Assembly (NCBI GenBank): GCA_963977105.1
Contig: CAXBNI010000005.1
Coordinates: 103,988 to 167,987, forward strand
Direction: 5' to 3'
DNA from: UBA2705 sp963977105
Lineage (GTDB): Bacteria; Pseudomonadota; Alphaproteobacteria; Micavibrionales; Micavibrionaceae
DNA length: 64,000 bases
Shown here piece after piece: positions 1 through 9,285 of the stretch. The position numbers and the translations under genes were made by a program. The notes under the pieces are model-generated. The model worked only from the letters and a program-made list of their open reading frames with translations. It did no database searches and was not told the origin of the DNA. The first letter of the stretch is position 1. Each line of letters starts with the position of its first letter.

Positions 1-60
1 GTTAAATGTCTTGTTTTCATCTTCTTCTACTCTACTTTCATGATTAAGCACCCAATGTTT

Positions 61-1482
61 TTAACGGGGGCTTTTTGCTTTAATATAGCTTTGCAGCGCT
101 GATAAATCATTATCAAGCCGGTGCATATGTTCTTCTCTGTTCATCAAATCACTGACAAATTCAGGCAGCGCCGGATGCACCCCTGTTGCTTTCGCAACCG
201 CGTCAGGGAATTTGGCGGGATGAGCACAGGCAAGCGCAACAACAGGTGTGTCCTTGCCCATTTTCGCGCGTGTCTGATACGCCGCGTTAAGGCCAATGGC
301 GCTATGGGGATCCATTAACAAATCAGCATCTTTATGAATTTGTGTGATAGTACTCAAGGTCTGCGCGTCACTTACCCTTGCCGCGTCAAACAAATGATGC
401 GCTGAAGCCAAGTGACCCTTATTGACCTCAAAATGACCCTCAAGGCTAAAAGCTTCCATCACACTCTTAAGCTTCGCACTATCACGGCCAAATAATTCAA
501 ACAAATAGCGCTCAAAATTACTCGAGATTTGAATATCCATGGACGGCGCTAATGTCGGGTTTACGCCGTCCATTTCCATCTTTCCGCTTTCAAAGAAACG
601 CGTCAGAATGTCATTGCTGTTGGTTGCGACAATCAGTTTCTCAATCGGCAGCCCCATTTTCTTTGCAACATAGGCCGCAAGGATATTGCCAAAATTACCC
701 GTTGGCACAACAAAGCTTAATGGGCGCTGGCAGCCACCAAGTGCGGCAGAGGCCACAAAATAATATACTGTCTGCGCAATAATTCGTGCCCAGTTAATCG
801 AGTTCACGGCGGATAAATTATGCGTTTTACGAAACTCATGGTCGTTAAATGACGCTTTGACCAAATTTTGACAATCGTCAAATGTGCCTTTAATCGCAAT
901 CGGGTGAACATTCGGCGCATTCACAGTCGTCATCTGTCGGCGCTGTACATCGGAAACGCGCCCATCAGGAAACAGAATAAACATATCAACGTTTTTACAC
1001 GCAAGACAGCCTTCTATCGCGGCGGATCCCGTATCACCTGACGTCGCGCCGACTATGGTCACGCGCTCCCCACTATCTTCGAGCGCGGCATCAAATAAAT
1101 GGCCGAGCAATTGTAACGCCACATCTTTAAAGGCCATGGTCGGCCCGTGGAACAGTTCAAGCGACCACAAATTGGGTACAAGCTGACGCAGCGGCGTTAT
1201 CGCTTTATGATGAAAGCGAGTCTCCGCCGCGCCATATGTTTTTTCTAGAATAGATTTAAGGCGCTCGCCAGCAAAATGCTCATCAACAAACGGGCTAATT
1301 ACATCATAGGCAATTTCGGCATAGCTTTTGCCTGCCATGTCGGCCAACTGATCTTTTGACAATTGCGGCCAGCTATCGGGCATAAACAGACCGCCATCAC
1401 TAGCGAGGCCAGAAAGCAGAATTTCTGAAAAACTTTTTCCGCTTTCTCCGCCGCGCGTTGAACTATATGTCATCATCGTCAT
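61..1482 (-). CDS. thrC: Threonine synthase
   Basis: Cytoplasmic PLP enzyme that converts O-phosphohomoserine to threonine, the last step of threonine synthesis. At 473 residues it has the usual length of the long proteobacterial class. The N-terminal STRGG motif (residues 8-12) is typical. The PLP lysine is K119 in HGPTMAFKD, and the phosphate-binding loop GATSGDTGSA lies at about 145-154. The AGAAGG ribosome site (1487-1492) overlaps the stop codon of the upstream peptidase gene. It lies 4 nt from the first ATG and 10 nt from the third codon, also ATG, so the start could be two codons later. Close spacing suggests co-transcription with the M32 peptidase. Confidence 0.95.
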   Translation of the reverse strand: MTMMTYSSTRGGESGKSFSEILLSGLASDGGLFMPDSWPQLSKDQLADMAGKSYAEIAYDVISPFVDEHFAGERLKSILEKTYGAAETRFHHKAITPLRQLVPNLWSLELFHGPTMAFKDVALQLLGHLFDAALEDSGERVTIVGATSGDTGSAAIEGCLACKNVDMFILFPDGRVSDVQRRQMTTVNAPNVHPIAIKGTFDDCQNLVKASFNDHEFRKTHNLSAVNSINWARIIAQTVYYFVASAALGGCQRPLSFVVPTGNFGNILAAYVAKKMGLPIEKLIVATNSNDILTRFFESGKMEMDGVNPTLAPSMDIQISSNFERYLFELFGRDSAKLKSVMEAFSLEGHFEVNKGHLASAHHLFDAARVSDAQTLSTITQIHKDADLLMDPHSAIGLNAAYQTRAKMGKDTPVVALACAHPAKFPDAVAKATGVHPALPEFVSDLMNREEHMHRLDNDLSALQSYIKAKSPR

Positions 1483-1490
1483 ATAACCTT

Positions 1491-3068
1491 CTAAATTTTG
1501 ATCTCTTCGCGCAAATAACGCTCGCGCAGATGCGCCATTAGGAATTCTGGTGATGCTTCTTTACCCGTAATATCACGCATTAATTCATGCTGGCCCATCA
1601 GGCGACCACGTGAATGTACATATTTATTAAGCCACGCCGTAATCGAACTAAAATCACCACGGCGAATTAAGTTATAAAAATCAGGCAAGTCTTGGCGCAT
1701 CGTTTGATAAAACTGCGTCGCGAGCATATGGCCAATTGTGTAAGACGGGAAATAACCAAATTTCGCAACAAACCAATGCACATCTTGCAAAATACCTTCG
1801 CCATGGTCCTGTGGCGACACGCCAAGCAGCTCATAGGAGCTTTCCGTCCAAAGCTCTGGCAATTGATCAACCTCGATCCGCCCCTCAATCAAATCACGCT
1901 CTAAACGATAGCGTAGCAGAATATGCAAGAAATACGTCACCTCATCCGCACGTTTACGGTCCACCGTTGGGCGCACATGCGTTTTAATCGCGCATAAATT
2001 CTCAGGGTGCAAAGTCGGGTCATGCATCGCCTGAAACAAGCCTTCCAGACGCGGCGAGAGGAATTCAAAAAATTCTTCGGTGCGCCCGATAAGCATTTCA
2101 ACAAGCAGCGCTTGCGATTCCTGCATTGCCGAGCCAAGGTCAGCCGCGACAGGTTGGTAGCGCCATGACTTACGTGGCAAGCCCTGAATATACAGGCCGT
2201 GCCCCGCTTCATGCATCACGCTTTTTAATGAATCAAGGAAGTTTGATGTATCTACGTTTTTAATCACAAGGCGCGTATCATCGGGCGTGCCGCCCTCAAC
2301 AGGATTATGACCCGTTTGATAAAGCCCGCCGCGTTCAAAGTCAAAACCAAACAGCCCGAGCATTTCTTCATTGAGCCACATTTGCGAGTCAACGGGATAA
2401 ACATCCGCGAGCTGTATCGGTTCAGGTTTTTGCGCCTGAAACGCCATGACTTCGGGTATCAACCCTTTAATGCTACCCTCCAATTGATTGAACCATTTAT
2501 CAATCGTTGAATGGCTATAGCCTGGGCAATAATCTTGCAGCAGCGCGTCATACAAGTCTTCACCGCCGCGTGCCTTTAATTTCTTTTCTGCAATACGGCG
2601 CTCTACGTCGACAACGTTGCGTAAATGAGCCCGCGCGCTATCCCAATCATGATTTTCAAGCGCATTACGGTGACAGCGCCGCCCTTCATTTGCAACTTTG
2701 GCGTTATGCTCCATCAAATCATCGTCAATTAAGCTGTGTTCTTCATAGACAGATGACATCGCCCGTAAGTTAGCGCGATCCCAATCATCCCAATCCGTAC
2801 TATGGTTATCTTCATGGATCAGCGCTTTATCAAGCAAGCGCCGCACATCTTTATTGATGATATCTTGGTGAACACGCTTATATAGATAAGCGATTTGGTT
2901 GAGGCGCGAGCGATACGCGCCGTCAGGCATTGCCGTCAAAAAATCACGGCCGAGGATTTCACCAATCGCTTCTAGACGCCCAACATCACGAAAACGCCGC
3001 TTTAAATCCGTATAGGCATTACAAGGATGCAGCTGTTCTTGCTTCGTCGATTCAATTGTCATTAACAT
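1491..3068 (-). CDS. M32 family (Taq-type) metallocarboxypeptidase
   Basis: Zinc carboxypeptidase of family M32, which trims C-terminal residues from peptides in the cytoplasm. The 525 residues fit the family, usually about 500. The zinc site is HEAGH at 286-290 with E316 in QESQ as the probable third ligand. The conserved HIR-like stretches of the family are recognisable (TYFLHILLRYRLE near 390; SYTIGHMLATQF near 450). An ATG two codons inside (3062) is an equally possible start, as neither has a strong ribosome site. The stop overlaps the thrC ribosome-binding site, so the pair is probably one operon, though the functions are not obviously linked. Confidence 0.9.
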   Translation of the reverse strand: MLMTIESTKQEQLHPCNAYTDLKRRFRDVGRLEAIGEILGRDFLTAMPDGAYRSRLNQIAYLYKRVHQDIINKDVRRLLDKALIHEDNHSTDWDDWDRANLRAMSSVYEEHSLIDDDLMEHNAKVANEGRRCHRNALENHDWDSARAHLRNVVDVERRIAEKKLKARGGEDLYDALLQDYCPGYSHSTIDKWFNQLEGSIKGLIPEVMAFQAQKPEPIQLADVYPVDSQMWLNEEMLGLFGFDFERGGLYQTGHNPVEGGTPDDTRLVIKNVDTSNFLDSLKSVMHEAGHGLYIQGLPRKSWRYQPVAADLGSAMQESQALLVEMLIGRTEEFFEFLSPRLEGLFQAMHDPTLHPENLCAIKTHVRPTVDRKRADEVTYFLHILLRYRLERDLIEGRIEVDQLPELWTESSYELLGVSPQDHGEGILQDVHWFVAKFGYFPSYTIGHMLATQFYQTMRQDLPDFYNLIRRGDFSSITAWLNKYVHSRGRLMGQHELMRDITGKEASPEFLMAHLRERYLREEIKI

Positions 3069-3175
3069 ATACTTTATAAGATCCGTGAAGAATTCACACT
3101 AGCACCTATTATAGGCGGGAATGCTAAAAAGTCTACACTAAGCCGATCAAATATATCGTTAAAACGATAACAATA

Positions 3176-3634
3176 TTAAGGCTTCAGGGCGATTTTGAGG
3201 TCAACATATTCATACATCGCAGGAATTTCCGCGACAACGGCATAAAAACGGATGCTTTCATCATAACCAATGCGCGCATCTTCAACCATAATCCCTTTAT
3301 CATCCAAGGCCGCAACCAAGCTTTGATATTCAGGGTGGGCTAGTATCGCATTTTCTTCGCCTTCACAAGGAAAGAACTTACGCGGCGGCTTATTTCTAAA
3401 AGCGGCATTACAGGCGCGCAGCAAGTTTGACGGGCCATATTTGCACATCGCGCGCGGCTCGAAATACACACGGTAAGGCGTGTCATTATACATTGCGTCC
3501 ACCAGCCCGTCAGTATCTGTGGCCGCCTGATCAAATGCTTTTTGCAAACATGCTGTTTTATATTTTTCAAATTTTTTGTTTTGTGCCTGCGTGTCTTGCT
3601 CGCGCTGCTCTAATGCTCTTTTTACATTACTCAT
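3176..3634 (-). CDS. Hypothetical protein, 152 aa
   Basis: I do not recognise the family. The product is a soluble, charged protein with no signal peptide and no membrane segment. The first 35 residues are rich in Lys, Glu and Gln and should form a helix. The middle holds three cysteines (in AMCKYG, RACNAA and FPCEGE). A good AGGGGAGAG ribosome site precedes the ATG, which supports real translation. It stands alone on the minus strand between panB and the M32 peptidase, about 100 bp from either. No function is proposed. Confidence 0.65.
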   Translation of the reverse strand: MSNVKRALEQREQDTQAQNKKFEKYKTACLQKAFDQAATDTDGLVDAMYNDTPYRVYFEPRAMCKYGPSNLLRACNAAFRNKPPRKFFPCEGEENAILAHPEYQSLVAALDDKGIMVEDARIGYDESIRFYAVVAEIPAMYEYVDLKIALKP

Positions 3635-3730
3635 GTCTTCTCTCCCCTTATGTATTATGGAAGATGTTTTAGCATGTTAAACCGACGCACACAAGCAATA
3701 ACGCACCGCGCCAATTGCCCACAGCGCTCG

Positions 3731-4546
3731 CTAAGACATATTTTTGTATACATTTACATCACCGGGAAAGCGCCTTGCACGCACGTCCCCTGCGTATAAT
3801 GCCGCCGCCGCGTCAATGTTTTGCGCTAATTGTGCATATTGTTTGACGAATTTTGGCACATGGTCGGTGAACAGGCCAAGCATGTCGTCACTAACTAAAA
3901 TTTGGCCATCGCAGGCCGCAGACGCGCCAATACCAATTGTTGGTACAGACACAGCATCAACAATTTTATTTGCAGCGCCCTCAATTGTGCCTTCAATCAC
4001 AATCGCAATCACACCAGTTTTTTCAATGGAGAGAGCATCAGCCACTAAAGATAATGCTTCATGATCAGATTTACCCTTAACTTTATAACCGCCTTCCTTT
4101 ACAACGCTTTGCGGTTTTAGGCCAATATGCGCGACTGTTGGAATAGATGCCGCAGCAAGCGCCTGATATATAGCAATAAGCTCAGCGCCGCCTTCAATTT
4201 TAATCGCGCCACAGCCTGTCTCATCGATCACGCGCCGCGCGTTTTCTACGGCCAAGGTCGCATCAGTTTCATAACTGCCATAGGGCATATCCACCACAAC
4301 AAAAGCATGGCGCGACCCCCGCATTACAGCTTTACCGTGGTTAATCATCATCTCAAGCGTGACTCCTAAAGTATTCTCCATACCATAGACCACCATACCA
4401 AGTGAATCGCCGACCAAAAGTAGATCGCAATGCCGGTCAAGTGCTTTGGCTACAGGCGCCGTATAAGCGGTTAAGCAAACAAGCGGCTCATGCCTTTGTG
4501 GCGCGCTCATAATATATTCCTTACTTAAACGTGAAGCAGCATTCAT
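3731..4546 (-). CDS. panB: 3-methyl-2-oxobutanoate hydroxymethyltransferase
   Basis: Adds a hydroxymethyl group from 5,10-methylene-THF to 2-oxoisovalerate to give ketopantoate, the first step towards pantothenate and CoA. The 271 residues match the family. Signature motifs are visible: GDSLGMV at 46-52 (metal and substrate site), DMPYGSY at 86-92, KIEGG at 116-120, HIGLKPQS at 140-147, and IGIGAS followed by CDGQ near 204-215. Two start codons both have AAGGA/AAAGGA ribosome sites, at 4546 and at 4510 (codon 13). The shorter form (259 residues) begins closer to where the conserved domain starts. No panC lies in this window. Confidence 0.93.
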   Translation of the reverse strand: MNAASRLSKEYIMSAPQRHEPLVCLTAYTAPVAKALDRHCDLLLVGDSLGMVVYGMENTLGVTLEMMINHGKAVMRGSRHAFVVVDMPYGSYETDATLAVENARRVIDETGCGAIKIEGGAELIAIYQALAAASIPTVAHIGLKPQSVVKEGGYKVKGKSDHEALSLVADALSIEKTGVIAIVIEGTIEGAANKIVDAVSVPTIGIGASAACDGQILVSDDMLGLFTDHVPKFVKQYAQLAQNIDAAAALYAGDVRARRFPGDVNVYKNMS

Positions 4547-4648
4547 AAAACTATCCTTTATTGATTATAGATAATTGTAATGGTTTGTATGTCCAATATA
4601 GAACCGCAATCAGACAGAAATCAAGTCGCGCGCAGGCCCTAAAACAAG

Positions 4649-5380
4649 TTACATATTGCGACCATTGCGCATTGCGTAAAAACTCGCAAGTCTAGGTGTT
4701 GCTGGCAGCTTGGATACAGGGCTGCTATGCCAGCGCGCCTCAAGTGTGGGGCTATCAACAACATCCGGATGGTCTGTGCCTTTGATGAAACATAAATGCG
4801 TGGGGTTTGCTTCAACAACATCTTGAGAGCGCACAATAACCTCACCCGACTTAAATGCACTTTCTTTTATGCCGGTATAATCTTTTAAATATAGCAGCGT
4901 GCCGCTCTGCCCCAATAACGTCGCAACCATATGGCTGTCACATTCATCAATATGCGGAATAGCCGTCCGCATCACGCTGCGCCGCGTTGGAACATAACGT
5001 TGGACATCAATAAACGCCCCCACGCCAACAACCTCAGTAAAAATATCAGCTAAACAGTCTTCTTTACTTTTGATATCAAGGATTAAATCTTGCTGCGCGG
5101 GTCGGAGCAATTTGAAGTCATGACGCTCCTCTGGCCGCAATAAATTCAAATATGATTTACACGCATCGACCTCGCCTGCATCAAGATACGCACATGCATA
5201 ATCAAACGCATGCGCCAATGGCGACAATAACAAAACTGTATTCACGCTCGCATTATCATATGCACGCGCCGCGCTCTCAACATCAGAAGCGACAGCAATA
5301 CGGTTATCTATAGATGATGTAAGATATGACCCCAAATAATTTCTTTCTTTAAAAAATATATGTGAGCAACATAAATACAC
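4649..5380 (-). CDS. Conserved hypothetical, possibly DUF1826-like
   Basis: About 243 residues, soluble, no signal peptide. The central part (about 130-175: RYVPTRR, then HIDECDSHMVATLLGQSGT) recalls the DUF1826 group, in which a His/Asp-containing stretch precedes a small β-rich segment. I cannot confirm membership. Function is unknown; some DUF1826 genes accompany metal-related GTPases, but none is here. The annotated start at 5380 is GTG without a clear ribosome site, and the real start may be further in. It lies about 70 bp downstream of hisC on the same strand, so co-transcription is possible. Confidence 0.6.
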   Translation of the reverse strand: MYLCCSHIFFKERNYLGSYLTSSIDNRIAVASDVESAARAYDNASVNTVLLLSPLAHAFDYACAYLDAGEVDACKSYLNLLRPEERHDFKLLRPAQQDLILDIKSKEDCLADIFTEVVGVGAFIDVQRYVPTRRSVMRTAIPHIDECDSHMVATLLGQSGTLLYLKDYTGIKESAFKSGEVIVRSQDVVEANPTHLCFIKGTDHPDVVDSPTLEARWHSSPVSKLPATPRLASFYAMRNGRNM

Positions 5381-5449
5381 AGTCAGGAATATGCAAATAA
5401 ATTATTTTGTGCAACGCATGGCATACAAAACGCTTCTGCGCAGGTCAGA

Positions 5450-6544
5450 CTAAGCACATTCTACGGATATACCCCACGCGGCAAGTACACGGTTATTTTG
5501 TTCCGGCAATCCTAAAGTCACGCGAATAGCGCGCGGGATTTGTGCAGACATATCGCGTAATATAATGCCGTTCTGCGTAGCAAGTGCCATCATTTTAGCG
5601 GGGTCCTTCACTTGCACCAACAAAAAGTTTGTTGCCGAAGGCCAGACGCGCTCAACATCCATACTTGCATTCAGTGCCATACTCATACGCTCGCGTTCTT
5701 CTATAATAAGGTTACGAATGTTTTTAAGCTGCTCTTGGTTTTCAGGCATCAATGCGCGCTGCACCGCATCCATTGCAGGTCGGGTCATTGGGTAAGGCGG
5801 CAGCACTTTACGGAGCATTTCAATCACCGGCTTCGCGCCAATAGCGCAGCCTAAACGCGCCCCTGCCATTGCGCGCGCTTTTGATAAAGTCCGCAGCAGT
5901 ATAAGCTGCGGGTTAAACGGCAAAAGCTGCATTAATTTTTGCTCGTCGCAATATTCAATATACGCTTCATCAACAACAATAATCGCATTGCTTTTTTGAA
6001 TCACATCAACCAAAGCCTTTGGATCAATTCGTGCCCCTGTCGGGTTGTTGGGTGAGCATAAAAACACAACTTTGACATGCGTTCCCGCCTGAACATGGCG
6101 CAAAACTTCATCTGTATTTAATGAAAAGTCATAAGGGTCAAGCGGCACAGAAATGACCCGCGTTGCATTGACGGCTGCATATTGTGCATACATGCCGAAA
6201 GTCGGCGGTGTGTGCAATATCGAGTCACCCCCAGCTGGCTGACAGAACGTACGGATAATCACGTCAATCGCTTCATCAGAGCCACGTGACATCATAATAT
6301 TATCTGGCTCAACGCCATAAATTTTTGCTAAACGCTCCAGTACAACAGGGGGCTGCTGCGAGTCATAACGGTTCAAATGCACGCTACCTTGAAACGGCTC
6401 CACAGGCGATTCATTTGCATCTAGGTACAGCGTTTCCACGCCGCCTTGTGCATTGCTATCACTCGCCAATGAACGCGCAGAGCTATAAGCCTTTAAAGCG
6501 CGTATATCAGGGCGTACTAGTCCTAAAACATCATCAATATTCAT
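5450..6544 (-). CDS. hisC: Histidinol-phosphate aminotransferase
   Basis: Class I/II PLP aminotransferase (364 residues) that makes histidinol phosphate from imidazole-acetol phosphate. Some family members also transaminate aromatic amino-acid precursors. Visible motifs are LDANESP near 41-47, the NNPTG loop near 166-170, DEAYIEY near 192-198, the PLP lysine in RTLSKA (K222), and the phosphate-binding Arg in GARLG (R230). I chose ATG at 6544 over the in-frame TTG one codon upstream, because AGGA sits 9 nt before the ATG. It is isolated from any other his gene. Confidence 0.9.
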   Translation of the reverse strand: MNIDDVLGLVRPDIRALKAYSSARSLASDSNAQGGVETLYLDANESPVEPFQGSVHLNRYDSQQPPVVLERLAKIYGVEPDNIMMSRGSDEAIDVIIRTFCQPAGGDSILHTPPTFGMYAQYAAVNATRVISVPLDPYDFSLNTDEVLRHVQAGTHVKVVFLCSPNNPTGARIDPKALVDVIQKSNAIIVVDEAYIEYCDEQKLMQLLPFNPQLILLRTLSKARAMAGARLGCAIGAKPVIEMLRKVLPPYPMTRPAMDAVQRALMPENQEQLKNIRNLIIEERERMSMALNASMDVERVWPSATNFLLVQVKDPAKMMALATQNGIILRDMSAQIPRAIRVTLGLPEQNNRVLAAWGISVECA

Positions 6545-6656
6545 CAAAAGTCATCCTAAGTTAAATAAGGGTCATATATGGCTGCAGAGCGATAAAAAAT
6601 CACTGCGCAAAATATAACACAGATAAGAAAAATGAAAAACAAAAGCCTAAAACAAT

Positions 6657-6682
6657 AAAGCCCGCATAAAAATACGGGCTTT
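6657..6682. terminator. Bidirectional terminator-like hairpin
   Basis: AAAGCCCG and CGGGCTTT form an 8-bp stem with a 10-nt loop, placed between hisC and the end of the acyl-CoA dehydrogenase gene. On the minus strand the stem is followed by TTTATTGTTTT, fitting termination of the dehydrogenase transcript. Confidence 0.7.
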
Positions 6683-6713
6683 AAGAATTATTCAATATCC
6701 ACGGTGGCTACGC

Positions 6714-8951
6714 TTAACGCATAATTGGTGCGCCGTTATAATCATCATTGCTAAACTCATCGACGTTAACGACGCGCATACGTGCTTCATAAACCTCTAA
6801 CAATGACTTTGCTTCGTCATCACTGAGCTCGCCGAGCGTCACCGCATTGGCAACGCGGTCAGCAAATTGTTCGCTTGGCTTAAGGCCGGATTGCTTGTCT
6901 GCTTTATGCAGCTTCGCTTCTAAGCCTTGCGCCGCAATTGACCCTTCAAATGCAAATTTAAGATCCGCAACTGGGCCACCAGCCTCTTTAGCGAAATACA
7001 TTTCCTCAGTTAGAAGGGCAAGCGATTCGCCGTTTTGGCTCAGTACCTTTGTGATCTCGTCTTCTAGGCGCCCTGATGGTTTTTTATGGCGGTGGCCAAA
7101 AGTACCAGACATTATTTTAAGCGGGATGCGTAAAAATGAAGATAATGGGTATGTGTCTTTTTGCAGCACATCATGCAAGGCTTCATTTGCTTTGTTGAGG
7201 CTATCTTCAATCGCGTAACGCACCATCGGCAATTCCGCAGGATTCGCGCCGCGTTTCTCATACTGGCGAATAACCGCAGACGCAATATAAAGATGAGATA
7301 ATGTGTCACCAAATTTCGCTGAAACGCGCTCCGCAAACTTAAGCTTCGCCCCTAAAATAGACGACGTTGGGTTTGCAACCGCATTAAATGATGCACTGAC
7401 CTGATCAATACGATGCGCATATTCACGCATTTCTTTGCTCAAATTTGACTTTGGCGATGTTAAGCGCTTCAAGCCCAAATTAACAAACACGCTGCGCCCA
7501 AGACTAACGAACTGAGAAGCAACAAGTTTCAAGCCGATCCACGTTGCCTTGAGTGTTTTTTCTTCCTGTACAGCTTGCTGCATTGGCTGAAAATAAGGGT
7601 GCAGGCGGTAACTGCCTTGACCGAATATCAACATATTACGTGTCAGCACATTTGCGCCTTCTACTGTAATTGCAACAGGAATACCAATATAAGCAGATTG
7701 TGTGTAATTAGCTGGGCCAGAGATAATCGCTTTACCCGCCTGAATATCCATACCATTAGTGACCGTTTGACGGCCCATTTCAGTCGCATGGTATTTCGCG
7801 ATCGCTGATGGAATAGCAGGCTTTTCACCGCTATCAACCAATTCAAGCGTTGTGTCTTTCAATGCGCGCGTTGCATAAGTCATACCTGCTTGCTGCGCAA
7901 TCTTCTCCGATACGCCTTGGAAGTTCTTAATTGGCGTGCCAAACTGTTGACGCACCGTGGAATAAGCCGTTGTCGTGTATGTTTGGTACTGACCGGCAGC
8001 TGATCCAAGTGACGGCAGCGAATTGGCGCGACCTTCAGAAAGGCACTCCACCAACATCCGCCAGCCTTTACCTGCATTTTCAGGACCGCCAACAATTGAA
8101 TCAAGCGGGACAAATACGTCTTTACCGCGCGTTGTACCGTTCATAAACGCCATGTTCATCGGACGGTGACGGTTGCCGATTTCAACGCCTTCAGTTGAGG
8201 TCGGAATAAGAGAGACTGTAATCCCCGGCTTCTCGCCTTGACCCAATAAATTCTCAGGGTCTTCCAAATGATAGGCAAGGCCCAGTACGCTGGCCACTGG
8301 GGCAAGTGTAATATAACGCTTATCCCATGTGAGGCTAACGCCAATATCGCCCGTTTCAGGGTCTTTCATTACAATGCCCTTAGCCTGAATATTACCCGCA
8401 TCTGAACCTGCATTTGGTTCAGTCAGCGCGAAACATGGTACATCTTTACCAACGGCGAGTGATGCCAAATAACGATCTTTTTGTTCTTGCGTACCATAAT
8501 GTGAGAGCAGTTCACCGGGGCCTAATGAGTTTGGCACCATAACCGTAACGGCAGCTGTCCAGCTGCGCGTTGCAATTTTGGATACAACCGCAGAGCGCGC
8601 ACGCGCTGAAAAGCCACGTCCACCATATTCAGGCGCAATAAGCATGCCCAAAAAGCCTTTATCTTTAATATACTGCCAAACGTCAGCAGGAAGGTCACCT
8701 GCTTGCTCTATTTCAAAATCATTAAGCATTTCGCAAAGCTCTTCGGTTTCATTTTCAATGAAAGAACGCTCTGCTGGCGTTAGGTCTTCGGGTTTGTAGC
8801 CATTGATAATCGCACCCCAATTTGGCGCGCCATTATAAAGCGATCCTTCAATATCACTTGTCGTGCCCGCATCAAGGGCCTCTTGCTCTGTTTTAGAAAC
8901 AGGCGGCATTAAACTTTTAAGTTTGTTAAGATACAAGCTTCGAATGGACAT
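6714..8951 (-). CDS. FadE-type acyl-CoA dehydrogenase
   Basis: Flavoprotein for the first oxidation of fatty-acyl-CoA in β-oxidation. At 745 residues it belongs to the large FadE class (E. coli FadE is about 814), not the 380-residue dehydrogenases. ALTEPNAGSD at 175-184 is the standard acyl-CoA dehydrogenase signature. The segment VEGANVLTRNMLIFGQGS near 445-462 matches the FadE active-site region, and the C-terminal 280 residues correspond to the DUF1974 domain typical of FadE. A GGGAG ribosome site stands 7 nt before the ATG. Acyl-CoA synthetase and KAS III genes lie more than 40 kb away, so there is no fad operon here. Confidence 0.9.
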   Translation of the reverse strand: MSIRSLYLNKLKSLMPPVSKTEQEALDAGTTSDIEGSLYNGAPNWGAIINGYKPEDLTPAERSFIENETEELCEMLNDFEIEQAGDLPADVWQYIKDKGFLGMLIAPEYGGRGFSARARSAVVSKIATRSWTAAVTVMVPNSLGPGELLSHYGTQEQKDRYLASLAVGKDVPCFALTEPNAGSDAGNIQAKGIVMKDPETGDIGVSLTWDKRYITLAPVASVLGLAYHLEDPENLLGQGEKPGITVSLIPTSTEGVEIGNRHRPMNMAFMNGTTRGKDVFVPLDSIVGGPENAGKGWRMLVECLSEGRANSLPSLGSAAGQYQTYTTTAYSTVRQQFGTPIKNFQGVSEKIAQQAGMTYATRALKDTTLELVDSGEKPAIPSAIAKYHATEMGRQTVTNGMDIQAGKAIISGPANYTQSAYIGIPVAITVEGANVLTRNMLIFGQGSYRLHPYFQPMQQAVQEEKTLKATWIGLKLVASQFVSLGRSVFVNLGLKRLTSPKSNLSKEMREYAHRIDQVSASFNAVANPTSSILGAKLKFAERVSAKFGDTLSHLYIASAVIRQYEKRGANPAELPMVRYAIEDSLNKANEALHDVLQKDTYPLSSFLRIPLKIMSGTFGHRHKKPSGRLEDEITKVLSQNGESLALLTEEMYFAKEAGGPVADLKFAFEGSIAAQGLEAKLHKADKQSGLKPSEQFADRVANAVTLGELSDDEAKSLLEVYEARMRVVNVDEFSNDDYNGAPIMR

Positions 8952-9285
8952 ATTGTGACTCCCACTTATGATTTTATGATATTAAACGTTCCCAGCTTCG
9001 CGATTTTACGCTTAACGCGCAGAACGCAGCATATATTTATGTATATTTTTATCTTTATATGACAAGACTTTGCCATGTATACAGAGCGTGGTCAATATGC
9101 CCAACAAGCAAACACTATAATTTTGGACATCTATTTTAACTTGGTATTTTCATAAGAGCCACCAGTGAAATCAACACAATCTGAAGTTTAAAACATCTTC
9201 GCGTGAGTTCTGCTTGACATATATCCAGATCTGTACTTAATTATATCCTTAAAATAATAAAAAAAGATTACAACAGGGAAACATC
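8952..9285. promoter_or_regulatory. Divergent intergenic region with ftsH promoter
   Basis: This 334-bp AT-rich gap separates the minus-strand fadE-like gene from ftsH. A perfect TTGACA (9214-9219) is followed after 17-18 nt by TTAATT/TAATTA (9237-9243), a plausible σ70-type promoter for ftsH about 40 nt upstream of its start. I see no convincing promoter for the opposite gene and no ORF. Confidence 0.5.
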